From positions 620,001 to 684,000 of the forward strand of contig NZ_JAERRK010000001.1 of NCBI RefSeq assembly GCF_016741775.1: a DNA stretch of 64,000 bases. The letters run 5' to 3'. Under the pieces are notes generated by a model that saw only the letters and a program-made list of their open reading frames with translations, did no database searches and was not told the origin of the DNA. Positions 1 through 8,573 of this stretch are shown piece by piece. Source of the stretch: Streptomyces actinomycinicus (GTDB lineage: Bacteria; Actinomycetota; Actinomycetes; Streptomycetales; Streptomycetaceae). Position 1 is the stretch's first letter, and each line of letters starts with the position of its first letter. A program made the position numbers and the translations under genes.

Positions 1-1
1 G

Positions 2-472
2 GTCCACGTGGCCATCCTCGAGGACACCGACGTCATCTACATCGCCAAGGTCGACTCCACGCACGCGGTGCGCATGGTGTCGGCCGCCGGCCGCCGGCTG
101 CCGGCCCACTGCACCTCGGTCGGCAAGATGCTGCTGGCCTCGCTGCCGGAGCAGGAGCTGGCGGCGCGGATCCCGGACGGCGCGGAGCTGACCGCGATGA
201 CCCCGAACAGCATCACCGACCCGGCCGCCCTGCGCGAGGCCCTGGCCGGCGTCCGGCAGCGCGGGATCGCCGTGGAGAGCCGTGAGTCCAACCCGGACGT
301 GTCCTGCGTGGCCGCGCCGGTCCGCGACCGCACCGGGCAGGTCGTGGCCGCGCTGTCCGTCTCCGTCCCGATGATCCGCTGGAGCGACGAGCGCCGGGCC
401 GAACTGGAGCGGCTCGCCGTGCAGGGGGCGGAGGAGCTGTCGCAGCGGCTGGGGCACCGGAGCGCGGCATGA
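2..472 (+). CDS. IclR-family transcriptional regulator, 3' part (N-terminus outside window)
   Basis: The reading frame is already open at the window edge, so only the C-terminal effector-binding domain is visible. It reads HVAILEDTDVIYIAKVDS, then RRLPAHCTSVGKMLLA, and later SCVAAPVRDRTGQVVAALSVS, all typical of the IclR ligand domain (a GAF-like fold). The helix-turn-helix lies upstream and cannot be seen. The stop overlaps the start of the SMP-30 lactonase by 4 bp (ATGA), so the two are translationally coupled. IclR proteins usually control the neighbouring sugar- or sugar-acid catabolic genes. Candidate operators for such a protein lie near 17989 and 20349. The family is clear; the ligand is not. 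Confidence 0.9.
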   Translation, partial: VHVAILEDTDVIYIAKVDSTHAVRMVSAAGRRLPAHCTSVGKMLLASLPEQELAARIPDGAELTAMTPNSITDPAALREALAGVRQRGIAVESRESNPDVSCVAAPVRDRTGQVVAALSVSVPMIRWSDERRAELERLAVQGAEELSQRLGHRSAA

Positions 473-1314
473 CCCGGTACGAGGTGGCGGTGCGGGCCGC
501 GGCGACCCTCGGCGAGGGCCCCGCCTGGGACCCGGCGACGGGCCGGCTCATCTGGGTCGACATCCTCGGCATGCGGGTGCACACGTACGACCCGGCGACC
601 GGCCGCCGTACGGTCCGTACGACACCGCAGCACGTCGGCGCGGCCAAGCCCCGGGCGGGCGGTGGCCTGGTGCTGAACCTGCGGGACGGCGTGGGGCTGC
701 TGGACCCCGACGACACGTTCCGCTGGCTCCACCACGAGCCGGTGCCCGGCCGCCGGGCCAACGACGCCGCCGTCGCCCCCGACGGCTCCCTCTGGGCGGG
801 CACGATGCGGTACGACGAGGCGCCGGGGGGTGGCACGCTGACCCGTGTGACCGGCGACGGGACGGCCAAGACGGTCCTTTCCGGCGTCACCGTCAGCAAC
901 GGCACGGGCTGGAGCCCGGACGGCCGCCTGATGTACTACACCGACACCCCGACGCGCCGCGTGGACGTCTTCGACCACGACGCCGACGGCGTCCACGACC
1001 GGCGCCCGCTGGTGCAGATCGAGGAGGGCGCGGGCTTCCCGGACGGCCTCACGGTCGACGCGGAGGGCTGTGTGTGGGTGGCGCTGTGGGACGGCGGAGC
1101 GGTACGCCGCTACACGCCCGACGGCGAGCTGGACCGGGTCGTCAGCCTGCCGACGCCGCGTCCGACGGCCTGCGCGTTCGGCGGCGCCGACCTGACCGAC
1201 CTGTACCTCACCACAGCCCGCACGGGCCTCCTGGCTCCCCACCCCCTCTCCGGCTCCCTCCTGGTACTACCAGCAGCCGGCAAGGGCCTGCCCCAACCCC
1301 CCTTCACCGCCTGA
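469..1314 (+). CDS. SMP-30/gluconolactonase/LRE family lactonase
   Basis: 281 aa, the usual size for a six-bladed beta-propeller SMP-30 lactonase. Family marks in order are LGEGPAWDP near the N-terminus (metal-binding Glu), RRANDAAVAPDG, SNGTGWSPDG (metal-binding Asn) and FPDGLTVDAEG (metal-binding Asp). The family hydrolyses aldonolactones to aldonic acids in the cytoplasm using a divalent metal. It is co-transcribed with the IclR gene through an ATGA overlap. With the enolase-type dehydratase, zinc dehydrogenase, beta-galactosidase and mutarotase further along, a role in oxidative galactose (or arabinose) breakdown is plausible. That substrate assignment is inference. Confidence 0.88.
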   Translation: MTRYEVAVRAAATLGEGPAWDPATGRLIWVDILGMRVHTYDPATGRRTVRTTPQHVGAAKPRAGGGLVLNLRDGVGLLDPDDTFRWLHHEPVPGRRANDAAVAPDGSLWAGTMRYDEAPGGGTLTRVTGDGTAKTVLSGVTVSNGTGWSPDGRLMYYTDTPTRRVDVFDHDADGVHDRRPLVQIEEGAGFPDGLTVDAEGCVWVALWDGGAVRRYTPDGELDRVVSLPTPRPTACAFGGADLTDLYLTTARTGLLAPHPLSGSLLVLPAAGKGLPQPPFTA

Positions 1315-1333
1315 ACGAACCACGCCACCCCCA

Positions 1334-1360
1334 GGGGCGCGGGAAACCGCGCGACCGGCC
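1334..1360. repeat. Copy of dispersed GGGGCGCGGG intergenic element
   Basis: Between the convergent lactonase and FAD-oxidoreductase genes the sequence reads ggggcgcgggaaaccgcgcg followed by accggcc. It is a slightly diverged copy of the element found near 12938, 27178, 37431, 46506 and 54271. The rest of the 104-bp gap has no recognisable gene. Confidence 0.5.
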
Positions 1361-1418
1361 ACGGCTCACCCGCGGCCCGGGACGGTCTCAGGCACCCCGG
1401 GACCGGCCCGGGCGGCGT

Positions 1419-2822
1419 TCAGACCCCCGCGGCGCGCCGCTCCCGTGCCGTCAACGGCGGTGCCGCGAGCGGACGTTTGAGGGGGCCCACCGCCGCTGCC
1501 AGGGCGACGCTCGGGGACAGCAAGGTCTCCGCGCCCCGCTCCAGCGCCGTCACGTCGGTCACCCGGCGGGCGACCCGGCCGTTGCCCGTCGCGGTGTACA
1601 GCAGCCGGCCGACGTACGCGGCCATGACCCGGTCCCGCAATGTCGGCCCCTTCTCGGTCGCGCCGGGATAGAACACGTCCGCCCCGACGGCGAGGTCCCA
1701 CGCGGCCCGGACCGTCCGGCCGACCTCCTTCTGCACGTCCCGGGCCAGGCCCGGGCGCCCGAGCCCCTGACGCCGCACCACCTCGCCGAGCACCCGCGCC
1801 GACCGGGCGGCGACCGCCATCCCGTGGCCGTAGAGCGGGTTCAGCGCACACACCGCGTCGCCGACGACCACGAAGTTCTCCGGCCACGCAGGCATCCGCT
1901 CGAAGTAGTGCCGCCGGTTCGCCGTCGTACGCGTCACCGCGACCTCGCCGAGCGGCTCCGCGCCCCCGCCGAGCAGCTCCCCGATCAACGGGTGCCGCAG
2001 CTCCTCGCGGGCGTACCTGGCGAACTCCGCACCCGTGGAGGGCGGTTCGTCGCCACGGCCGCCGAACAGCGTGACGATCCACTTGCCGTCCTCGACCGGC
2101 ATCAGCACGCCCCCGCGCCCGGTCCCCGCACCCCTCGGATCGGGCTCGACGCTGACGATCGGGAAGCCGTGCCGCGCCTGCTCGGGCGCCCGGAACAGCC
2201 GGCTGGCGTACACCAGCCCGGAGTCGACCTCGCGCCGCTCGACAGCTGGCAGCCCCAGGCCGGTCAGCCACCGCACGGCACGGGAGCCGCGGCCCGTGGC
2301 GTCCACGACCAGGCCGGCCGGCAGCGTGCGCACCGTGTGGTCGTCGGCGCGGACGCGGACGCCGGTCACCGCACGCTCCGTACCGGTGAGCCCCGTCGCC
2401 TCGGCCCGCTCCACGAGTTCGATCCGCCCGTCGGCGAGCACGAGCTGCCGTACCACCCAGTCCGTCAGGTCCCGGCTGGCGGGCAGCATGAACGCGGACT
2501 CGCTCCAGCGCCGGTACCAGCCGTACGGGGACAGCGCCACCATGTCCGTGGTCATCGGCACCCGGCTCACCCCGGCCGCCCGCAACCGTCCGATCGCCCC
2601 GGGCAGCAGTTCCTCCAGCGCCCGCGCCCCGCCCGACCACAGCTGGTGCACATGCCGGGCCTGCGGCAGCCCCTTGCGCGGCTCGGGCCCGGCGGGCAGC
2701 GCGTCCCGCTCCACCACCGTCACCCGGGCTCCGCCGGCGGACAGGGCACGGGCCGCGAGCAGGCCGGCCAGGGACCCGCCGAGCACGACGGCGGTGGGTC
2801 TGTGATCACTCATGTACGGCAA
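1419..2822 (-). CDS. FAD-dependent oxidoreductase/monooxygenase
   Basis: 467 aa. An N-terminal Rossmann dinucleotide motif (AVVLGGSLAGLLAARAL, then VTVVERD) binds the FAD ADP moiety. Near residue 320 the second FAD motif appears as VVVGDAVCALNPLYGHGMAV, the GD-x(n)-P-x-x-G-x-G pattern of class A flavin monooxygenases and geranylgeranyl-reductase-like enzymes. No membrane segment is obvious. The substrate is unknown. It is the last gene of a minus-strand operon with the ImmA/IrrE and multi-TM genes; its 5' end overlaps the membrane-protein gene by 17 bp (8 bp if the internal Met four codons in, at 2813, is the start). Such enzymes are often called epoxidase LasC-like by homology; nothing here shows epoxidation. 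Confidence 0.85.
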   Translation of the reverse strand: MPYMSDHRPTAVVLGGSLAGLLAARALSAGGARVTVVERDALPAGPEPRKGLPQARHVHQLWSGGARALEELLPGAIGRLRAAGVSRVPMTTDMVALSPYGWYRRWSESAFMLPASRDLTDWVVRQLVLADGRIELVERAEATGLTGTERAVTGVRVRADDHTVRTLPAGLVVDATGRGSRAVRWLTGLGLPAVERREVDSGLVYASRLFRAPEQARHGFPIVSVEPDPRGAGTGRGGVLMPVEDGKWIVTLFGGRGDEPPSTGAEFARYAREELRHPLIGELLGGGAEPLGEVAVTRTTANRRHYFERMPAWPENFVVVGDAVCALNPLYGHGMAVAARSARVLGEVVRRQGLGRPGLARDVQKEVGRTVRAAWDLAVGADVFYPGATEKGPTLRDRVMAAYVGRLLYTATGNGRVARRVTDVTALERGAETLLSPSVALAAAVGPLKRPLAAPPLTARERRAAGV

Positions 2823-4035
2823 CGCTCTCTGCTGGGGCGGCCGCCAGCGCGCGGACCGCCTCGATGTCGTCCGGACGGCGGAGGGCTCGGGAGACCGCCC
2901 CGATCTCCTGGAGCAGACTGGTGGTGTCGGGCCCGGCGGCAGGCTCGGCCGGCTCCGGCGTACGGCCCTTGGTCTCGACCGCGTCGAGGATGCTCACCGC
3001 GGCGGCCAGTGCGCGGGCCCGTTCGGCCGGATGGCCGAGCCCGAGCGCGGCCTCGTACGCGCGTCCGCCCAGCCCGGTGTCGATGTGCCGGGCCAGCGGC
3101 AGCAGCACGTCGCGGATGAACGTCTCGCGCCGGGTGAGCCTGAGTTCGGGGGTGGCGCGCAGCACGAACGGCACGCCCTCGCCGCTCGTGCTGCGCATCA
3201 GCTGGTACAGGGGCCGCAGTTCGCGGTGGGCGAGCCGGACCTGCCAGCGGTCGTGCAGGTACTGGCCGGCGTGCGGGAGGATGAAGCCGACGGCGATGAG
3301 GATGGCGGACAGCGCGGCGACGGGCGGGGCGAGGTCGGTGCTGAGCCAGTCCAGGTCCTGCCCGCACCAGCGGGCGGTGACGGCGGTCAGCTTGATCGCG
3401 TCGAAGTTCAGGTTCAGCACGTAGCCGGCGCCGAGCAGTTTCAGGCCCCAGCGCAGCCAGGCGTCCAGGCCCTCGGTGCGCACCCAGTTCCAGATGAGCC
3501 GGGAGGTGATGAGACAGGCCACGGCGTGCGCGACGAGGTAGAGCAGGATCTCCTCGCGCATGAACGGCGTCGTGGCGTAGTAGGTGTCGAGGTCCCGCAG
3601 CCGCTCCTCGGGGCAGTCGGCGAGTGCGAACAGCACCCACAGGGCGGCGATCACCCCGGCGTACATCGCGATCACCCAGCGCATCGCGCGCCGGGTGGCG
3701 GCCGAGCGGTCGGAAAGGCCGTTGCGCCAGGTGATGATGAGCAGCAGACAGGAGCCGCAGAACGCGGTGAGCAGCGAATAGCACCAGGGCGCCGAGATAT
3801 TGGGCACGCCGGTGAGCCGGTTGACCCGGGCGATGGTGGACGGCGTGCAGAAGACGAACACCGCGCAGGCGAGCAGCAGCAGTCCGCCGACCGCACGCAG
3901 CAGCGGGTCGCGCCACAGCCGGATGATCGTGGGCAGCTTGATCACCAGGGCGGCGGTGAGGACGGCCGTGGGGATCCAGAAGGAGATGTAGAACTCGCTG
4001 AGGAACCCGGAGGGGTTCAGCGCCAGCACGGTCAC
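2806..4035 (-). CDS. Multi-pass membrane protein, MAB_1171c-type putative transporter
   Basis: 409 aa with about seven hydrophobic helices in the first 250 residues (for example YISFWIPTAVLTAALVIKL and VGGLLLLACAVFVFC) and a soluble C-terminal 150 residues that look helical. I recognise it as the MAB_1171c-type family of putative membrane transporters; no transport activity has been shown to my knowledge. The GTG start overlaps the ImmA/IrrE stop by 4 bp (GTGA), and the 3' end overlaps the FAD oxidoreductase, so the three genes form a tight, translationally coupled operon. The soluble tail may be a regulatory or partner-binding region. Family call is moderate; function unknown. Confidence 0.75.
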   Translation of the reverse strand: MTVLALNPSGFLSEFYISFWIPTAVLTAALVIKLPTIIRLWRDPLLRAVGGLLLLACAVFVFCTPSTIARVNRLTGVPNISAPWCYSLLTAFCGSCLLLIITWRNGLSDRSAATRRAMRWVIAMYAGVIAALWVLFALADCPEERLRDLDTYYATTPFMREEILLYLVAHAVACLITSRLIWNWVRTEGLDAWLRWGLKLLGAGYVLNLNFDAIKLTAVTARWCGQDLDWLSTDLAPPVAALSAILIAVGFILPHAGQYLHDRWQVRLAHRELRPLYQLMRSTSGEGVPFVLRATPELRLTRRETFIRDVLLPLARHIDTGLGGRAYEAALGLGHPAERARALAAAVSILDAVETKGRTPEPAEPAAGPDTTSLLQEIGAVSRALRRPDDIEAVRALAAAPAESVAVHE

Positions 4036-4661
4036 CGCCCGGCTCCTCTGCTTCTCGGTGCCCGGTTCGCCCGCTCGCCCCCTCGATAGCCCAGGGAACG
4101 CTGGACAGGGTCGAGTGGTGTGTCACGGGTCCCCGAGAGCTGGGACCGGAACCGGGTGGCCAGGCGGTGGCCGAAGTCGTCGGCCTCGGCCTCGTCGGCC
4201 TCCCGGGAGCCGTTGCGGGCGGCCACCGTGAGGGCCGCCTCCCGCCAGCCGGGCGCGTCGGCGAGGGCGCGGGCGGCGGTGGCCTCGGCCAGGTGGTGGT
4301 GCCGGTGTCCGGCGTGCAGGTGCCACAACTCGTGGCCGAGGATCACCAGCTGCTGCACGGCCTCGGCCCGCTCCTCCACGATGACCAGGTCGAAGTCGGC
4401 GAACTCCACCCACAGCCCGGTGACTTCTATCTCGTCCGGGAACCTTTCGAACCGCAGCTCCACGGGCCGGCCGCCGCGCAGCGCGCTCATCTCCTCGCAC
4501 AGCGCCAGCCCCAACTCCCGCACACCGTCGGGCTGCTCGGGGCGGCTGCGGACGGCGGCGATGAGGTCGGCGGCCAGGGACCGCATCGTCGGTCCGGAGC
4601 GGGGGCGGCGCAGCCGGGAGGCGAGCCGTGCACCTGCCCGTCGCGCGCCCGCGATGCTCAT
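4032..4661 (-). CDS. ImmA/IrrE-family metallopeptidase-like protein
   Basis: 209 aa from ATG 4661, chosen because AAAGGGG lies just upstream; longer in-frame versions have no ribosome site. A zincin signature HELWHLHAGH sits near residue 120, preceded by a region rich in Glu and hydrophobics (VEFADFDLVIVEERAEAVQQ). This is the HExxH fold of ImmA/IrrE proteins, which in other bacteria cleave or displace a partner repressor (ImmR, DdrO). The usual XRE-type partner is not adjacent. It heads the operon with the MAB_1171c-type and FAD genes. Its target and trigger are unknown; it could be a signal sensor controlling a membrane-linked redox process. Confidence 0.8.
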   Translation of the reverse strand: MSIAGARRAGARLASRLRRPRSGPTMRSLAADLIAAVRSRPEQPDGVRELGLALCEEMSALRGGRPVELRFERFPDEIEVTGLWVEFADFDLVIVEERAEAVQQLVILGHELWHLHAGHRHHHLAEATAARALADAPGWREAALTVAARNGSREADEAEADDFGHRLATRFRSQLSGTRDTPLDPVQRSLGYRGGERANRAPRSRGAGR

Positions 4662-4788
4662 CGGTCCCCTTTCTCCCTCCCGGTCACGGCTGGTCCGAGC
4701 GTACGCGCCTGGATGTGCCCACGTCATGCGTTCCCGGCGACAGTCGTTCAACGGAAAATGATCCGCGGGCCCGGCCCGGCTCCGCTGA

Positions 4789-7743
4789 TCAGACCGGGCT
4801 GACCGGCAGTCCGCCGGCCGCCCTGCCGAGCAGGGTCAGCCGTGCCGTTCCGGGGCCCGACAAAGTGGTGAACTCCGAGAGGACCGCCAGCGCCAGCGTG
4901 TTGGTGCCCCGCGTGCGCAGGATGCCGTTGGGCAGCACGAAGGTGTGCTGCGGGCCGACGTTGTTGATGTACTGGCCGAGGTTCCAGCCGTTGAGGAAGA
5001 TCTGGGCGCGGTAGGCCCGGTACGGGTCGTCGTCCAGGGTCAGGCCGATCGACGCGTCGATGTCGGCGGGTACCGCCAGCCGGAACGAGGTCCGGTACCA
5101 GGTCACGCCCTGCCGCCGCTCGGCGCGCGGGAAGGAGGCCTTCTCCCAGTCACCGTCCCGGAAGCCGGGCAGGTGCCAGCCCTCCCGCTCGCCGTACAGG
5201 CCGCCGTTGTTCATCGGCCCGCGCACCGGGTCGGCGGGGCCGGCGCCCTGGATGCGCCAGCTCACCTCCGGGGACGCGCCCTCGAAGGTCACCGCGGTCA
5301 GGCCGCGGGCCACCTTGTGGGTGTCCAGCGCCTTGCCGTCCTGGTCGTGCTGCATGCGCCGGACGAGGACCGACAGCACGTGCCGGCCGGGGGAGCGCAG
5401 CCGCTCGCGTACGGGGAAGACCGCCGTGTCCGCCCAGCTGCCCTTGCGTACCGTGACCTCCTTGTCCGGCACGGGCATCCGGTGAGTGCCCAGCGGCTCG
5501 CCGTCCAGCCAGGCCATCAGCAGGCCCTGGGTACCGGTGCTGTAGGCGAGCGAGACCTCCTCGACGCCGCTGGTGTCGCTGAAGGAACCCCGGTACCAGA
5601 CGTCTCCGTAGTGGAAGCCGTAGTCGTCGGCGAACAACACCGGGCCGCCCTTCGGGACGGCGGTGGTGCTGTACGAGGAGGTCTTGTCGGCCCGCTTCCA
5701 CGACGAGTCGTCGAAGCCCGGGCCCGCCTCCGGGTTCTCCGTGCGCATCCGCCAGCCGCCCAGCTCGGGCAGCCGCACATCGGGGACGGCCTGCAGCACA
5801 CCGATGGTCATCACGCTGCCGGCGAGGGTGCTCCGGGTGGGCAGCCTGCGCCCGTTCCACACCAGGGTGTCGATCCCTCGCGGGCCCCACACCTCCACGT
5901 TCGTCTCCTGGGTGACGTCACCGGTCAGGTGGACCTCCGAGCCGCGGACCTCGGCGTGGCGCAGCAGCGCCGGGCCGTACACGAGCAGGGTCCCGGACGG
6001 GGTGTCGTACGGGAACAGGCGGACGGCGGTGGCGTCGTCGGCGAAGAGCAGCAGCAGCGGGGTCTCCGACTCGCCCTTCTGCACCAGTACCCGGGTCAGG
6101 CCGCCCTGGCCGAGGGGCGCGTTCACGAGGAGTTCGTCGCGGTCGTAGACCCAGGCGCCCTCCGGGTCCAGCCGCTGCACGAACGGCTCGACGGGGCACT
6201 TCAGCACCAGCTCGGCCATCTCGTCGCGCCGCCCGGTGAACACGGCGATGTCCTGCCGGCCCGCGGTCAGGCACAGCATGGGCTCGGTGGTCGCGTACTT
6301 CAGGGTCCGCTCGCCCAGCGGGAGCCCGGTGGTCAGCAGCTTGGCGTCCTTGCCGGGCACGGTGATCCGCAGGTCGCCGGCCTCGGTCGGCAGGTCGGTC
6401 GTGACGGCGTCCGTGCCGTCGTTGCGGGCGACGTACACATGTGTGCCGGTGTCCTGGTTGGTGAGGTGGTAGACCTTCAGCCCCTCGGCCTTCACCTCGG
6501 CCGCCCGGTCCAGCTTGGCGAAGTCCGGCACGCGCTGCAGCAGGTGTCCGAGCTGGTGCATCGGTGCGATCTTGTCGGTGACGTTGCGGCCCTCGTCGAT
6601 CGCGGCGCCGTAGTCGTATGACGTGTAGACGACGGGCGCGGGCAGCCAGCCCCAGGAGGTCCCGCCGAAGGTCATGTACACGTTGTGCAGGGTGAGCCCG
6701 TTGGCGAGGTTGGTCAGGTAGAAGCGGCGCTCGTAGGCCGCGTCCCGGGTGCGCCGCGACTCGGCGTACCCCTTGCCGTCGAACCACGCCCCGCCCCACG
6801 GGTCGAACCAGCCGCCCCCGAACTCGGGCACGAACCCGGGTGTCGACGGCGAGGCCGTGGCCCCGCCCTTCGCCCCGCCGGGTCCGTAGTGCCCCCAGTC
6901 CGGCGGGGTCTGGGACGGCGACGGGTACCCGTCGAAACCGTACAGCCAGCCGCCCTTCTCCCCGCCCGTGTCGAACGAGCCGGGCACCCAGTACCCGTTG
7001 CGTCCCTTGTCGTTGTGGAACAGCGGAACGTCGATGCCGTCGGCCCGCACCTTCCGGTACAGGTGGGACATGTAGTTCCGGCCGGTGGCCTCACTCACAT
7101 GGGCGTCGTACTCGTTCTCGATCTGGTACAGCAGCACCGTGCCGCCGCCCTGCGTGAACAGGTACCGGCGGGCGATCCGGTTCACCTGGGTCAGCCATCC
7201 GTCGACGTGCGACAGGTACGCCGGATCGTCGGTCCGGGCCCTGCCCTTCGTCGCGGTCAGCCAGCCGGGGAAGCCGCCGCCGTCGACCTCGGCGTTGATG
7301 TACGGGCCCGGCCGCAGGATGACGTACAGACCGGTCTCGGCGGCCGTGCGGAGGAACAGGCCGAGGTCCCGGACGCCGGTGAAGTCGTACGCGCCGGGGG
7401 CGGGGGAGTGGTAGTTCCAGGCCACGTAGATGCTGACGGCGTTGTAACCGTGCGCCCGCATCTTCTGCAGCACGTCCCGCCACAGGGACGGGCTCGGCAG
7501 CCGGAAGGGATGCAGCTCCCCGGACCACACCACCAGCCGCCGCCCGTCCACGAGCAGCGAGTACCGGTCGTACCCGATCGTGTGACGCTCGCCGTCGGCG
7601 CTCGGCGGTGCCGGGGCCGGCCCGGTCGGCACGCTGCTGCCCGCGAACGCCGCGGGTGCGCCGGGGCCGCCGCTGCCGCCCAGGGCGAGCCCCAGGGCGG
7701 CCGAGCCGGCCAGGGCACTGAAGTTACGTCTGCTGAGCGCCAA
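4789..7743 (-). CDS. Secreted GH35 beta-galactosidase
   Basis: 984 aa. The N-terminus MALSRRNFSALAGSAAL carries a twin-Arg-like motif and hydrophobic core, so Tat export is likely. The catalytic barrel begins about residue 50 (SLLVDGRRLVVWSGELHPFR, RPGPYINAEVDGGGFPGWL). The acid/base Glu is in YQIENEYD, and the nucleophile Glu probably in PEFGGGWFDPWGG. C-terminal beta-sandwich domains follow, including jelly-roll segments near WRMRTENPEAGPGFDD and GWNLGQYINNVGPQH. GH35 enzymes release terminal beta-galactose from galactan or glycoproteins. Galactose mutarotase and a ChvE/XylF importer nearby fit that role. The 3' end is 128 bp from the ImmA gene; the 5' end is divergent from an Rrf2 regulator. 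Confidence 0.93.
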   Translation of the reverse strand: MALSRRNFSALAGSAALGLALGGSGGPGAPAAFAGSSVPTGPAPAPPSADGERHTIGYDRYSLLVDGRRLVVWSGELHPFRLPSPSLWRDVLQKMRAHGYNAVSIYVAWNYHSPAPGAYDFTGVRDLGLFLRTAAETGLYVILRPGPYINAEVDGGGFPGWLTATKGRARTDDPAYLSHVDGWLTQVNRIARRYLFTQGGGTVLLYQIENEYDAHVSEATGRNYMSHLYRKVRADGIDVPLFHNDKGRNGYWVPGSFDTGGEKGGWLYGFDGYPSPSQTPPDWGHYGPGGAKGGATASPSTPGFVPEFGGGWFDPWGGAWFDGKGYAESRRTRDAAYERRFYLTNLANGLTLHNVYMTFGGTSWGWLPAPVVYTSYDYGAAIDEGRNVTDKIAPMHQLGHLLQRVPDFAKLDRAAEVKAEGLKVYHLTNQDTGTHVYVARNDGTDAVTTDLPTEAGDLRITVPGKDAKLLTTGLPLGERTLKYATTEPMLCLTAGRQDIAVFTGRRDEMAELVLKCPVEPFVQRLDPEGAWVYDRDELLVNAPLGQGGLTRVLVQKGESETPLLLLFADDATAVRLFPYDTPSGTLLVYGPALLRHAEVRGSEVHLTGDVTQETNVEVWGPRGIDTLVWNGRRLPTRSTLAGSVMTIGVLQAVPDVRLPELGGWRMRTENPEAGPGFDDSSWKRADKTSSYSTTAVPKGGPVLFADDYGFHYGDVWYRGSFSDTSGVEEVSLAYSTGTQGLLMAWLDGEPLGTHRMPVPDKEVTVRKGSWADTAVFPVRERLRSPGRHVLSVLVRRMQHDQDGKALDTHKVARGLTAVTFEGASPEVSWRIQGAGPADPVRGPMNNGGLYGEREGWHLPGFRDGDWEKASFPRAERRQGVTWYRTSFRLAVPADIDASIGLTLDDDPYRAYRAQIFLNGWNLGQYINNVGPQHTFVLPNGILRTRGTNTLALAVLSEFTTLSGPGTARLTLLGRAAGGLPVSPV

Positions 7744-7783
7744 GGTGGATCCTCCCGGGCGATCTTACGGGGCGCGGGTCCGG

Positions 7784-7814
7784 CCATTGTCCATGGCGAC
7801 ACGGCCCACAATGG
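7784..7814. promoter_or_regulatory. Inverted repeat between GH35 and Rrf2 genes, candidate operator
   Basis: The 75-bp divergent gap contains CCATTGT (7784-7790) and its exact reverse complement ACAATGG (7808-7814), separated by 17 bp and ending 4 bp before the Rrf2 start. The position suits an autoregulatory site that could also affect the beta-galactosidase gene. Binding by the Rrf2 protein is inference. Confidence 0.4.
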
Positions 7815-7818
7815 ACGC

Positions 7819-8277
7819 ATGAGGATCTCGGCGCGGGCGGATTACGCGGTACGGGCGGTACTGGAGCTGGCCGTACGGCAGGGTGACGGCCAGGTGAAGG
7901 CAGAGGAAATCGCCGCCGTACAGGACATCCCGCACAAGTTCCTCGAGGGCATTCTGGGAGATCTGCGGCGGGCCGGGATCGTCGACAGCCGGCGTGGCGG
8001 GGGCGGCGGCTACCGGCTGGCGCGGGAGGCCGCCTCGATCACTGTGGCGGACGTCATCCGGGCGGTCGACGGTCCGATCGTGTCGGTGCGCGGCGAACGC
8101 CCGACGGGTCTCGCCTACACCGGCACCGCCCAGCCCCTGCTGCCCCTGTGGATCGCCCTGCGCGCCAACGTCCGCCGGATCCTGGAGGGCGTCACCCTCG
8201 CCGACCTCGCGGCGGACGCGCTGCCCGACCCGGTCCGCGCACTGGCGGCGGAGCCGGCGGCCTGGGAGAACCCCTAG
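7819..8277 (+). CDS. Rrf2-family transcriptional regulator without cysteines
   Basis: 152 aa from ATG 7819 (MRISARADYAVRAVLELAV), the canonical Rrf2 start. The winged helix covers about residues 1-80 (EEIAAVQDIPHKFLEGILGDL, then GGGGGYRLAREA). The protein has no Cys at all, so it cannot hold the three-Cys iron-sulfur cluster of IscR or NsrR; it resembles cluster-free members such as CymR-type regulators. It lies divergent from the beta-galactosidase gene with a perfect 7-bp inverted repeat between them, which suggests autoregulation. Signal and regulon are unknown. Confidence 0.88.
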   Translation: MRISARADYAVRAVLELAVRQGDGQVKAEEIAAVQDIPHKFLEGILGDLRRAGIVDSRRGGGGGYRLAREAASITVADVIRAVDGPIVSVRGERPTGLAYTGTAQPLLPLWIALRANVRRILEGVTLADLAADALPDPVRALAAEPAAWENP

Positions 8278-8369
8278 CGGACGGCCGGGACGAACCCGTG
8301 CGGCGGGCCGGGGGCACCCGCTCGGCGCAACGGTGGTTTCCCCGCCGGGCGTCGTTCGTTGGGCTCCGC

Positions 8370-8573
8370 ATGATCAAGAAGATTGCCTGCGTCACCGTCC
8401 TGGCCGCCGCCCTGCTGGCCTCCGCCCCTGCCGCCGAGGCGGCGCCGGGTCCCGTCCCGCCCGCCGGGGTCCCGGGAGTCAGCCTCCTGAGGGGAATCCT
8501 CGGATCGCTGGAGGTGGGGCACCCGGCCGCCTCCCCGGCGACGCTCCTGCCCTCGGGCCTCCGGGGCGCCTGA
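8370..8573 (+). CDS. Small exported protein of unknown function
   Basis: 67 aa from ATG 8370. The N-terminus MIKKIACVTVLAAALLASAPAAEA is a textbook Sec signal with an Ala-x-Ala cleavage site near residue 24, leaving about 43 residues rich in Pro, Gly and Leu. I know no family. The ribosome site is weak, and it might be part of a longer frame opening upstream, but the signal peptide argues for this start. It sits 92 bp after the Rrf2 gene on the same strand. Moderate to low confidence that it is expressed. Confidence 0.45.
   Translation: MIKKIACVTVLAAALLASAPAAEAAPGPVPPAGVPGVSLLRGILGSLEVGHPAASPATLLPSGLRGA

Noticed and set aside
37..1242. Long minus-strand open frame (401 aa) over the IclR and lactonase genes
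   Set aside because: It lies opposite two recognisable genes and has Arg/Val-rich shadow composition with no family motif.
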